Assembly (NCBI GenBank): GCA_013396525.1
Contig: VWYX01000012.1
Coordinates: 1,759,233 to 1,823,232 of the forward strand
Length of the DNA stretch: 64,000 nucleotides
DNA from: Chaetorhynchus papuensis
Taxonomy: Eukaryota > Chordata > Aves > Passeriformes > Rhipiduridae
Reading direction: 5' to 3'
Of the stretch, positions 22,697 to 34,900 are shown piece by piece. Each line of letters opens with the position of its first letter. Position 1 is the first letter of the stretch. A program made the translations under genes and the position numbers. The notes under the pieces are model-generated. The model was not told the DNA's origin. It ran no database searches and worked only from the letters and a program-made list of their open reading frames with translations.

Positions 22697-25259
22697 AGGA
22701 AGTTGGCATGAGGCAGCTGGACAAACTGGAAGGAGATTTCTTCAGGCATTGGACATGGGTCTTTATGAATCCTAACCATGCAGGTCCAATGCCTATTGAA
22801 TTCCTGAACCATTCCTTTGACTTCACTAGGATTTAGCTTGAATCCTAGGTGAAAAGGATGTTTCAAGGGTGACAGCTATGCTGAATAGCTTTCTCATTCA
22901 AATTTCACAGGTAATGACCTTTAACAATACTGAGAATGTGTTTGGGTACATGTTTACATGGTCCCGGACAGACATGTGTTACACTGCAATGGTTGGCAGC
23001 TCAGGAGCTTTTGAAGAAAATGTTCTTGGAATAGCTTACATTTAAGGAAACATTATGACTTTCATGAAAATTCCTCTTTCCCTAACTATTTCATGGTTTA
23101 TAAAGCAGGTATATGCTCTATAGATTGTGAGGGTTTGTGGGTGGGTTTTTTGGTATTCTGAGAAAACATCTGTTGATCATGTAACTCTGCAGGATGGCAG
23201 GCAACCATGGGACAACGTGTCTAATGGAATTAAATTTTGACTCTTTCTCACTTTTATAGAGTTATCATTAGATGTGCATGATGAAAAATTGCACTGCTGG
23301 ACAGCTCTCATGAAAATTCAGAGGGCTGGCAGGTGATTCACAGATAGCTGTAAGCAGAGGTGATTTTAAAACAGCAGGTGAACTTCCCTTTCAGCAGTTT
23401 GCCAAACAAATTTGTGGAGAATAAATTCCTATTAGAGTTGTTTAAAGATTCTGAGAATTTATCTGGGATTTTCCTGATGTTGTTTTAAATCATGATTAAT
23501 AAGATCTCAGTTTCAAAAGAGCATACAAAATTTCTCATACAATCTAAGCAAGGGCTCCTTAGTAAATGAAAGTCAGAAGAAATATGTACCCTTCCTCATA
23601 ATGCTGACAATTCCCACTTTAGATAGAATCCAAGTGAACATAGTAGCAATGCAACTTATTTTAGCTTTGTTGCCAGGTGAAAAAAATTGGTTTGAAATCA
23701 GATTATTTATTTTTACTGAGACAAAAAAAGTCATAGTTTTGAACAAATACTTGTTAGTGACCAATAAATCTCAACTGAGCCCTCCAAGGTACATTTCTCC
23801 CCGTGATAGATGCAGAGAGACCAACCTATAACTGTTTTTCTTTATCCAAATATAGAATCAACTATGTCTGGTTTGTGTTGCTAATGCAGACCTGTCTTTG
23901 AGCCAACACCTAAGTATAGTTTAATGCTGAAGGGTCAAAGCAGCGCCTTCTGCATAGCAGATATCTTAGTTAAGTTTTGTTGAAAATGGGAGAATGAAGG
24001 TCTGCCTGTCTGATGAAAATCACAGGAAAATTGCAAAGAACTAGCCCAAAGCAAATCAAAATTACTGGATGAGTTGCTGAAGAAATAGGATTATAATAAA
24101 TGACAAGAGAATCTTATGTTAAATGAAAGTATCAACGGATTATTAATCCTTTTTATAATGAAAACACCAGCACAAATCAAAGCATTTAGCTAAATAATTC
24201 AGTTAATGGATTAGTTATTTCTGTCACTGATGTCAAATATGTGAACAGATTACCTGTTTTGCATTTAATAGATTGTGACTTTTTTTTGAAGTAACAAAAG
24301 AGTGCTTACTGCCTTCAAGATCTTGATTATGATGCAAGTGCAGCAGTGTGTACATTTTAATGACTTACACAGCAGAAAAACTGTCAAACCTCACAACAAA
24401 AAAACATGTCTCCACAATGATGAGAGAATTTGGTCTCCAGTTCCAGATGACATTTTAAGCTCTGGCTGAAGGAACATAAAGTTTGAATGACAAATCAAAG
24501 AAAGCAATGCTTAAAGCAAAGAGGAAATTGTAGGTAACAGGCTATAGAGAAAACCACATTCAAATGAAACAAAACACATGTGATTGAAGAGGGCAGATAA
24601 AGGAAGATTACAACAGAAGAGAGGAGTGGGTCAAATACAATGAGTTATGGGAGACCTTGAGGAAAGAGATCAGAGAGGACATTAAAAAGTAGATTGTCAA
24701 CATCATATGGGGTACTCTCAAATGAGAGAACTACAAGAGGATAAGCAGCTTTTGATGTGGAGGTACCAGCAGATGTTCTTTCAGAAAGACAATGATTACA
24801 CAGTGTGCAAAGAGAGATGGAAAAGAGGCCCCACAGAGTGCTGAAGAGTGCCGCCAGTGACTTTTTGCATATAGCACTAGAAACACTCAGTGCAAGCATC
24901 ATAAATGTCCTTCCCATTAGAAATGAAAGGTGTGAGGAATAGCTTCCTTTTTTTTTTTTTTCCTCTCTGTTTCTTCTTGCCACTTTATAGGATATTAAAA
25001 GAAACAGAGTTAAGTCAGTTCATACCACAAAAGCTGAAAAAAGCACTTAAAAATGCCTGAAAGTAACACAAAGGACTGACAAAACCCAGCTCTCAACATA
25101 CAGAGGAACTTGTTAGAGATTGTAATATGGGTCAGTTTGAAAGAGATGCAGCTGTGTTGCATGAGAAACATAAGTTTCCCAGGAAGGGCAGTTGGCAGCT
25201 TCACAGCTTCATTGAGGACATTTTCAAAGCAAGTAAAAGGAATGTAGCTTTGTGTTGCA
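22697..25259. other. Unique AT-rich sequence, no gene seen
   Basis: A T14 run lies at 24948-24961. The minus-strand open frame at 24645-24983 (112 codons) starts beside that run, whose complement encodes its lysine-rich N-terminus, and it has no recognisable domain. No exon or RNA gene is supported. Confidence 0.5.
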
Positions 25260-25760
25260 TTCATAGAAGTATAGAATAGTTTGGGTAGGAAGGGACCTTT
25301 TAAAAGTCATCTCATCCACCCTCCCTGCCATAAGCAGAGAAATCTTCAGCTGGATCACATTGCTCAGAGCACTATCCAACCTGACTCTGAGTATTTCCAG
25401 AGATGGGGCACCCACAGCCCTCAGGGTAAAACCTGTGCCAGCGTTTTACCACCCTTCTTCTCTATATTTAATCTCAATCAACCCTCCATTATTCACAATT
25501 GTTACCCCTTTTCCTGTGGTACCAGGCTGTGCTAAAGCATCTGACCCTGACTGAGTACAGAAAGCTGCAATAAGGTCTCCCTGGAGCCTTCTCTTCTCCA
25601 GGCTGAACAAACCCAACTTTGTCTCCTTAGGGGAGAGGTGCTCCGTCCTTCTGATCATCTTCATGGCCTTCTCTGGACCCATTCCCAAAGGTCTGCATTC
25701 TTTTCATGGTGGAGACCCCAGAACTGGATGCAGTACTCCAGGTGGGGTCTTGATTGCACG
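25260..25760 (-). mobile_element. CR1 LINE fragment, longest copy in window
   Basis: This is the reverse complement of about 500 bp of CR1 3' sequence. It opens with the TCATAGAAGTATAGAATAG terminus and GTTTGGGTAGGAAGGGACC. It then carries further landmarks in order: ATCCAACCTGACT, AATAAGGTCTCCCTGGAGCC, CTTCTCTTCTCCAGGCTGAAC, GGGGAGAGGTGCTCC, CTGATCATCTTCATGGCC and CAGTACTCCAGGTGGGGTCT. This covers the last part of the CR1 reverse-transcriptase reading frame and the 3' tail. The copy is 5'-truncated and carries substitutions and small deletions, so it is inactive. Open frames within it on either strand are relics or chance. Confidence 0.93.
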
Positions 25761-27096
25761 TGTAAGGTGTATTATAAAAGGCTTTTTGTCAATATCTCTT
25801 AGTAGAGAGCAGTAAATAACTGCTCTGGCTCCAGCATTTACAACTCAGTTTAGCCAGATAAGTTCTTTGTGTTCTACAACATGATTATGGGATGCAGTGG
25901 CAAGGGGAGAAAGAATAGAACAGAATCAATAACTGAACTTGAAAAAAATCAAGTAGTTCAAAGGCGGATACCATCTGGCACCTGGGTGTCAGAGTACCAC
26001 TTAGAATATAGTGGGTTTGATCACTTTTTCAAACCTTTATGAGAGTAGTAAGCTATGAAAAAAAATCTCTTGGTGAAAAAGTTAGTTTGCATGTTCTGAT
26101 TTTTTAATTGGCATTTATATAAATAATATGAGTAACATACAAATATATATAATGAGTATATGAGTGTATATATATAATGAGTGTATATATAGAAGTAATA
26201 TGGAAAAGGGAGAGGTTTTCTTTGTATTTACAATTAACATTAATTAGAATTGAGACATTCTACACTTTAGACTCTACAAGGGAACCTTTAACGCAGGGAA
26301 CTTAATTGTGAGAGTGGTTCTGAAATATCTTTCAGTCAAGAAAGGAGTACTTCAGCATCTCATGGGAAAGATTGCCTTCATCTTGCCTAGTAGGTGACAC
26401 CTGGCTAACATCTATAGATTGTGATTTAACTCTGTCTTCACTTGCCCTAAAGAAGCTGATCAAGAGAAGTGTTTTCAGCAGTGCTGTGGCACTGTTCTGC
26501 CAGTGCACTGAGCTGAGCCATCCCATGGCCACGTGTGTGCTGCTGGAGGGCAGTCCTGATGTGTTTCAATATTGATCATTGCATCACTCTCAGCACTGAG
26601 TGCCTTCCAGTCATGCATCTGATAGCCTGATTGTGTGCCACGTGGGCTTCATGCTTTCTCTTCCATCTTTGCAAGGTGAGAACAGCATTTTGGGGTTTTT
26701 TGTCATGGGTATCCAGCTGTCTTGAAATATTTTACAGATGTTGTAATACTATTCATTCTTTATAGGGGTACAGAGGTACCTAGACTCAAGTTTCAAAGCT
26801 CTTATCATAGTTTCTTATTATGACAAATAAATAATTTCTGACAAGTTTTAGTTTGTTTTATTTTGGTTTGTAGACGTTCTTAGAATAATGCAGGAACATT
26901 ATCTATGAGGCTCTTGAATTGGTTGGATCACATCACAAATTAAAAGACTTGACGTATATCCAGTTATATATAACCAATGTTATACTTTAACATTGTTTTG
27001 TGGAAAAGTTTATAATAATTTTAATAAAGTCCTTAGCAATTTTCTCAGTAAATATGAATTATAGGAATCATAGTCAGAAAATAGTGCTTCTATTAT
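25761..27096. other. Unique AT-rich sequence, no gene seen
   Basis: Contains the TA-rich cryptic repeat at 26141-26192. Opposed short open frames at about 26332-26575 show no recognisable domain. Confidence 0.5.
26141..26192. repeat. Cryptic TATA/TGAGTG tandem repeat
   Basis: TATATATAATGAGT-type units recur two to three times with variable TA length. It looks like an imperfect minisatellite-like array likely to vary in length. Confidence 0.75.
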
Positions 27097-27254
27097 TCTG
27101 TGTCATCCTGTCTTTTCCTGAAAGAGATGAAACCCTCAAATCAGACTGAAGCTTTTCTCTTACCAATATCTTCAGTCTGTGTCATCCTGTCTTTTCCTGA
27201 AAGAGATGAAACCCTCAAATCAGACTGAAGCTTTTCTCTTACCAATATCTTCTG
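27097..27254 (+). repeat. 79-bp tandem duplication (two copies)
   Basis: 27097-27175 is repeated head-to-tail at 27176-27254. The two copies are identical for their first 77 bases and differ only near the end (AG versus TG). Near-perfect identity implies a recent event or an unresolved copy-number variant. No coding or known repeat content is recognised in the unit. Confidence 0.93.
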
Positions 27255-27349
27255 TTTCTCTAGAAGAGGCATGGATTAGTCCATTTTCAAGGTGAAAGAA
27301 AAGAAGCAAAATTATGCTACAAAAGGTTGTGTAGGAAGTCTGGTAGAGT

Positions 27350-27533
27350 GCTGGGAACAGGACTCTGAGTTACATGACACATGTTTAATCCAGTAGATGA
27401 CACTGCCTTGTGGAAATTGCTTAAAATCTCTTTACTCAGCTAGACCAACTGTAAAATCCAGCTAATAAAGTTTAACCACCCTTGCAAAGTGCTTTGAGGC
27501 CTACGTATGGAAAAGCACTATGTGACTACAAAG
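27350..27533 (+). mobile_element. Ancient MIR/L3-like retroposon relic
   Basis: The sequence keeps the outline of old amniote MIR/CR1-L3-type elements. It starts with GCTGGGAACAGGACTCTGAG, has a middle containing CTGTAAAAT, and ends with CTTGCAAAGTGCTTTGAGGC followed by ATGGAAAAGCACTATGTG. The last part matches the well-known 'aaagtgctttgag...gaaaagcgctat' 3' tail shared by these families. Divergence is heavy in the middle. Exact family assignment needs a repeat library; the alternative is a DeuSINE/AmnSINE-type element with a related tail. Confidence 0.6.
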
Positions 27534-30500
27534 CCAAGACAGACTGGGTTCTTTCCTTTCCTTTATGAATAAACAGGAACAAATATCTGAGTAATTTATT
27601 TGGGAAACACTGTGAGTCAGGGAGTAGTTACTGACTATGAAGCTGGAAGAAGTGAGTTTTCATCTTGAGTCTGATGTTTTCAAATGTTTTGTGCTGGAAG
27701 GAGAGCTGCCCTGACTGCATATGCAGATATTTTAAGTGATGAAATTGTGCATATTTTTAGTTATGCGTGAACAGAATAGCAGCTCTGCAACTATTAATTA
27801 GTTGAGCCAGCATTACCTACTCCTTCTGGAATTTAATACCACTATTATACATTGCCAAAGTTGTCCCTTTTAGTACACAAGAGAAACTGAAGTAAAGGCA
27901 GCTTTTAAGGCTGCAAAGCTTTGCTTCTTCAGCAAGTATTGTTGAAAAGAAGTGAATGTTGCTGCCTACTAGAAAGGACATTCCTTCACTTGTCACACCA
28001 TGCACATCTGAGCATTTCAAACAAGGTAATAAATAAGTAGTATCTGCAGAAATTGTACACTAGGCACACAATTATTCCTATTAAAAAAACAATTATTACA
28101 TATTCATCATTCACAGGAAAATTACCTCAAAGAATACTGTTTACTTTGGGTCCAGTGTAATGTAATACACTGTGGTAAATGATATGTTATCTAGACTGGA
28201 AAGATAAGGAAAAAAATCCCTAATCCAGATACAGCAAATTTAGATAATCATCAGGTAAACTCTTATCTCAAATTCAACAGTACATTTCTTCTGTGTTAAT
28301 GAAAATATTTCATTTCCTCTCCTCATATCCGTTTATACACTTCCAATTACTCCATTGCAATAAGCACACCTTATCCACAGGCTTCAGAAGATCTCCTTTA
28401 GCTCCCAGCAAGTTGCTTAAAGAAAGCAGTGCATGGTAGTATGTTAATAAGAGAAAAAATGTGTTATGACATGTATTTCTTTTTTAAAAATGTGTGAGAA
28501 AATTATATACAGTACCAGTGGAAATAGAGGATATAGGGCTGGCAAGCTTTGAAGAATTGTTAAGAAGTGACACTTGCAGCAGTATAATAACAGAAAACAG
28601 AAACTTTCTGGGATTTTTTCGTTTCAATTTGTGAATGTTTGTCACAGATTTTTGCCTCCTTATTTTTACTCTATTTGGCTTACTTAAAGAAAAAGAAATG
28701 CTTGTAAGGAAAATGCAGGAACTAAAAGCCTAAGAGAATAATACTTTTTGCCTATTTAGCAATAGAGAAAAGAATTTATAATATGCATCTGCTTATGCAG
28801 ATACTCATACCCTGATATTATTGAAAATCTTGATCTACCTCTAAATTAAATGTCAGCTAAGTACTAATCATACCAGTGAATTCAGTACATTTTCTGCTAC
28901 CAGATGGGAACACCATAACATTTTATAACTGGGCTAAGCTGTAAGTAGTGTGTGACATTAAGAATATTTTCTAAACGAGTATCACTTCTCATTTGAGACA
29001 ATGATGTAGACCTGGACTCTGCACCTAAGGTCAAGTGGTGTGAATTTCTTACTCTTTAAGAAGTTTCACAGACTTAGAAGTGATTCATGTTCTGCCCACC
29101 TCCCCAGCTATTAACAATCTGATACTCATTTGACTGGCACAGTGTAAACTGTGTTCTGTGCTATAAAGGTGGTGGACCTTTAATGACACTGTCATTTGGA
29201 AGTTACCCTGTGCCTGTAGATGGTCCTGTAAAGGAACTGAATGCTGAATGTAATTGTGCAGACAGTCTCTGCTTCTTACTCTGTTTCCTTAATCCTTCCT
29301 CTCCAATTACGAAATATAACCCTATTTGAATTTTCCTTTCCAGTTTTAGAGACCTCTTGCCATGCATGGTCAGTATTTGATCAATTAATAGTTTATCACT
29401 ATTATATGACATTTGATCTTTTATCTTAAAAAAAGGTAAAACCGGGTATAGGACTGCAAACAGTACTGGAAACTATTATTCTGATTGTTACTGAAACTGT
29501 GTCACCATTTACCACTTTCTTCTTTTTTAAGAGTAAAACCACATGAAAGTGATTGTTCTGCTTTGTGGAACACTGATAGGAGAAAAAGATTGTGCTTGGC
29601 AGATATTTTGTGCTATCCATTACTTTATGTCACAATTTTAAGTCACTGAATAAGGTGATTGTACCTGCTACTGCCCTCTTTAAAGCTAAACCCTTTCACA
29701 ATAATTTTGCTGTAATACAGTATTGTCAGGGAATGCAATATGCTTTACCTTCATGAGAAAACCTCTCTAATTGGAACTGCTGGACCTTGACTGACTTGTC
29801 ACAGCTATATTCAGGGTGAAGGTGAAATCTTTAAGAAGTCTGATTGAGAAAATTAGACCATGGCTTCTCCGAAAGAGGACAAATTCCTATGCCAGATCTT
29901 TCTGCTTGAATATTTTTTTTTGTCATCTACTGTGTGAGGAGAGCAAGGGGCAGGGAGCAGGGGGAAAAAGGCAGACAATGGCATTTGAACAGTCTGACAT
30001 TACAGCTTAGCATTTAAAAATACAGAAAAGGTAAACAACCACTCTTGTGCTGGAAGAGTTAATAAATATCTCAAACTTGGGAACAGGTGGGGGAATTGCA
30101 GCTAAGGCCATTGAGCTTAATGAGAATTAGTCATGCATTCTGATTGTTCAGATATTGGATGAGAGACCTGCAAGGCAAGTGCTTTTCCTAAGCTCCTAAA
30201 GTCAGGATAATAAATAGAAACAAATCATCTTCTAGTGATTAGCAGACATGTATGTAAAGAATTTATAACAGAAAAACATGACAGTTGCATTGCAGTGTAG
30301 CTAAACCATAGCTGAGACACCCTTCCCTCTATTTCATAGTACTGCTGTTATCATTATTTAGGAATTCTGGCAGCTGGCCTCTAATGTTTTCCTAAAATAT
30401 GAGTGAATCAAAAGAAAATCAGCTCAGCAGGAAGTATGTGGATTATGTTGTGGTAGTGGAGGTTAGGCAGGAATAGGAGGAAGGCTCAGACTCAGCTTTG

Positions 30501-31669
30501 CCTGCTTCAGGTGTCTCGCACAATGAATGTTATGAAGGATGCAACATATAGACTATGTTGATTTAATGGCACAAACAGATTATGGAAGCTGTGCTACGCA
30601 GGAGGTCCCTGAAGTTAGTGGAAAACTCCTTGAAATTAGTAGGTCAATTACTTTACATGTGGGTATTGCCAGAAAAAAAAAAAAAATAGTTGACCTGAAA
30701 TGATCTGGAGATTATGCCCCTATGATTATTGTCTGGAATAACTTTCATTCAAAGCATTGATCAGCCAAATTTCTATGTTGGGCTCAGGCTCCTAATTTAC
30801 ATATTTAATTCCTGGCCGATTTCTCTCCCTGACTTGTGCATATGCACCTCTAAGAATTTTAATATCTTTTATCATTATGATGTAAAACAACCAGATCATT
30901 CCTTTTTAAGGATGTCCTTCCTTGATTTCTAGGAGTCTTAGGTGACTGATTAGTGCAAAGCTAAATAAAATACTTGCCCTGATATAATGTGTTTGCATTA
31001 CCTCGTATTCAGAAAGTTGGTTTCAGAAGACCAGCTCTCAATGACAGAAGAATAACTGTTACCTCATTTAAAAAGATGTTTTGTACATAGACATTGCTGG
31101 CTTTGCTGTAACTCTTGCTTGCATTTAACAGAGAGCACTAGAAAGTGAGCATTGACTTGTAGTGAGTGGCTAGAAAAGGTCTGGCTCAAAAAGGTTTGTT
31201 TAGGCTACCGAATTAGTTTTGAGTTCGAGAGTAGTGGTAAATGACGAAAAAAAAAATAATTAAAACTCAAACCAAAATACAAGCTTCGTTGCTTCTTGAA
31301 AGTGTAACTAAAGTCTTTGCTGATGCACTATGAAACTCTTATGCTCTTAAGCAGAGGTTTTTTATGGTGGAGCTGAAGGAAATGGAAAAACATAAAATCA
31401 AAAAAAAAATTACTAGATATTAAATAGTTTTTATTGCCAAATCAGCAACACGCACAGCTAATGAGAAATATTTTCTGCAGACAGATGGGATAGTCAGATC
31501 CCAGGAGCATAAATATGAAGTATCTGTTAAGATTCCTTTTTATACATTTGCATATAAATATAAACATCATTAGTAGGGGCTAATTGCCCTGTAGGAACTA
31601 CAACATGAGCATTAGAATCTTCAGGATTGCTGTTTTTTGTTGGTTTTTGAGGGGGGTTAAGTATCTCCA
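27534..31669. other. Unique AT-rich sequence, no gene seen
   Basis: Short open frames only, none with a known domain. Homopolymers include A14 at 30673-30686. A G/T-rich stretch lies at about 31632-31657. No RNA gene or transposon is recognised. Confidence 0.5.
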
Positions 31670-31910
31670 TTAGCCATCACGTTCGGTACTGCATGGCTGC
31701 AACGGATAATTACGACCATTAAGAATCTCAATCACAAAATCAAAACCATTTGGACTGGCTTCTAGGGCCGCCCAGCACAGTAAGTAACCATTGTTTTGTT
31801 CATGAATATTCATAAGGGTACTTTGATTTGACTTCCGCAGTAGGGGGCTTGTAAAAAGCTCATCCACAGATTAGCTCCTACTGAAGATTCAACATCTAAG
31901 GTAACAAGAT
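31670..31910 (-). other. Open, CpG-bearing segment (possible exon or fossil)
   Basis: The minus strand is open for about 80 codons from just below 31911 down to a TAA at 31670-31672. The first Met is at 31865-31867. The predicted peptide includes NIHEQNNGYLLCWAALEASP and FDFVIEILNG, which vaguely recalls one ankyrin-repeat helix pair (WAAL...VIEIL), but the match is too weak to assign. Six CpGs fall within 31679-31837, far denser than neighbouring DNA, although the segment is not especially GC-rich. A weak acceptor (AATCTTCAG) precedes it. It could be an unannotated exon, a young insertion or a conserved element, or chance. Confidence 0.2.
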
Positions 31911-34900
31911 ATCATACGTGATGAAAGGCTTGGTAAAAAGCGATGCATGAAGCTGAGATTTAGGTATTGTTGCTCCTCATAAGAAAAATAGCAAAGGGGA
32001 TTTCAAATATTTAGGGTTTTCAGTTGTTCTAGTGCCAGAAAAGGTCAAGGATCTATGCTGTGAAAGGCTTGGTTAATGTGGCACGTTGCTGGGCAAAGAG
32101 CAGTTGAGTCATCAGTGATGAATGCTGGGGACTTGTATATAGGATTTGGGAGTCTGTAGGGTGCATGACAAAGACAGTAGTATTAGCACAGTGGTGTCAG
32201 CCAAAAAACCTACAGGTGTTTCAAATATTGCTGTGTTATTTCACACTTGAGAACTTGAATGGTGTTTGATTCAATCTTAAGTTCAGACAAGCCCTTGTTG
32301 ACAATTAAAAAACCCAACCAACCAAATGAAAACCCCATATGTATGACATTCAGCTAATGTTTGTTGCTGTGGAACAGAAGTGTTAAAGTATGTATTAGAA
32401 ATAATACAAAAAAATCCTTCTAGAAATCTTCCCAATAAAAAACGTACAAACCCAATATTATCTAAAAATGAAGTGCTAATTGCTGAAGTACAACATCTGC
32501 ATAACATAACACTTAGCAAGCTTTTACCTTCCCATGACCTACCCAATGTGGGATTTGGGAGCCACTGATTATTGGCTGGGGTGGACTGTCAGGCAGTCAC
32601 GACTGCTTTTGCTGGTTTTTGTTTCCTTCATCTGTACATTTTCCAATTCCTCTGTCTTTCTCTGTTTCTCTGTCTATTTTTCTGTTCACTACTCCTGGCA
32701 GTTTTTTTCTTGTCAGATGCTGAACATTTTCTGATATTGCTTTGGAAAATATCACTGGGGTTGAAGAATTTCATGCAGATTTATTTTCATGCGGATCCTC
32801 CTTGACACATGGTGAATTTTTCTCCCGCCTTCCAGTGCTGCTTGACACAATGGCCTCTAACCTTATGAAACTGGAACTTTATGGTTCAAATATGTGCCAA
32901 GTCAGGGAAAGACCTTCCAGCAGTCAAACAGCAAAGATGAAAGCTTTGGTCTGCCTGCATAAAGAGGCAGATGCCGGAAATGCCTGTAAACCCCATACAG
33001 GGAATCCAGCCCAGTAAGGTTGCAGTGCTGTGTGAACTAAATTAAAATTGGTAGATTTGAGCTGTTCTTGTTAAAGGACATCATTCTCACAGCAATGTTA
33101 AAAGTCCCCCTTGAAAATTTCTATTGGAAATCAGCAGTTGTAGCTATAGTTGGTATTAAAATGTGTAGCAGCTGCTGTGACTGGCATAGCAGGTAACACT
33201 TAAAATGGAGTAAAACATGTTTATGTAAGTGTTGATAAGGTGTATATCTCTGCAGCAGCAAGGGGCTGAATGGCTGATTGGGAAGAGTACTCCTGGTCTT
33301 TAAGCACTGTGAGACTAATTCCTGTGAAAGTATAAAGCTTCTGTCTTCACTAGAATAGTATGAGGGGGGAAGTCCTTCAGTCCCATCCACTGCAGTAATT
33401 GGCATAAGACACTCCTGCTCTCCTGACAGTGTGAAGTTCAAAGAAACTTCAGCGTTAATTGGATGTGCTTCATCCATTCATGAGTTTGAGTATATGCCAG
33501 ATGAACTATATCACATGTGGCTCTATGCACGGGGGATGACAGCCCCTGTTCTTGCAGAGCAGCACCAAATAATGTGAATCTGAATAAACTGGAAAAGCTG
33601 TTTTAAAGTTGGGGTATGCCATAATTAAAACCAAACTGTAGTAAAGGAAAATGTATTTTTTTTTTATTCAGAACTTTTAATCACTCTGTGTCCGAAACTA
33701 TTCTCTTTGTAAGGATATAGCTAATGGGTCCTTCGTATAGCAAATTCAGCAGACTTTCATTTTTGTGAGCCTGTGTGAGAAACCAAGTGTTTTACACACA
33801 GTTCTGTTTGAAACAGGAGTGTCTGCTTACAGTTGTTACTAACTACTCCTTTTAGGGAATGTACTAAAATACAGCCTTAAAGGCAATTCAGCCCATACTT
33901 GACCATCATCCTTATAATTTCCTCCACAGTTGTAATAATAAGGAAATAGTATTCAATCACATGGCAGCTGCATGTGGAAAAATATGGGAAAGAGCATGGA
34001 AGAAATCACACTATAACTAGGTTAGAGCACTATCGATAGCCATAGGTTTAAGAAGTACATCTCTAATATGTTACTTGTATCCTTTTAAAACATCTCAAAA
34101 CAACCTGCTACTTCAGCATCCTCTAATGGCAGAACATCACAGAAGAGGAAACAATCAGCAGCCTCGTGTTTATCCGGTCTCGGTTTGCAAAGTCCCCTTG
34201 TGCTGCTGTGACTTTTGTCCCAGCCAGCTCTGGGGGGTTTTAACTAAAACCAAGGCAGGGCAGTCAAGAAGCAAAACAGCTCAGGCTGTTTATGTGCAAG
34301 GTAGGGACTAAAATATGTTTAACTGTACACACAGGTTAGAAAGTCTCCTTTTGTCACTCAGAAATGTACCAAACACTTGATGCAGGTTTTCTGAAGATTG
34401 TTTAACATAAAAGTCACATGTAATAGAACAACCAGTTAAGTTCTTTTCACTTGGTATTCTGATTTCAGAGGTTTGGTAACGTCAAAACAAGTTCAACTTC
34501 TACATTAAAACAAGAAATACAGTACATATTGCTATTGATATGTGTAAATACTATTCTCTATTTAAAACCAATGATTTAATATAATGTAGTAAAATGGATT
34601 TTTTTTTCTGCTACATCAGCACTATATTCCTGAAAAAATTTTTTCCAATAATGCAGATTTCATGCAAAAATACTCCACTGAAAAATGTTGGCTTATTCTC
34701 AGCGTCATTTCATTCTCGGTGCCATCTAGTATCATCAGTTTGTCATGTGCAAGTGCAGGGACACAGCACATAGCATCGTGTACCTCTTCAAGTCACAGCA
34801 AATTGATCAAATTTTTGCCCTGCCAGAACTCTGAGTGGATTAGGGAAAGTGGATTAGGTGGTCACAAATGACTTTTTTTTAAGTGTTCGCACATTGCATT

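Noticed and set aside
24645..24983. 112-codon minus-strand frame with a Lys/Glu-rich start
   Set aside because: The basic N-terminus is encoded near the poly(T) run; no recognised family.
25281..25688. Open frames on both strands at about 25.3-25.7 kb
   Set aside because: They lie in the CR1 fragment and are transposon sequence, not host genes.
33121..33477. 118-codon minus-strand frame
   Set aside because: Reasonable composition in its first half, but no recognisable domain, splice signals or CpG enrichment.
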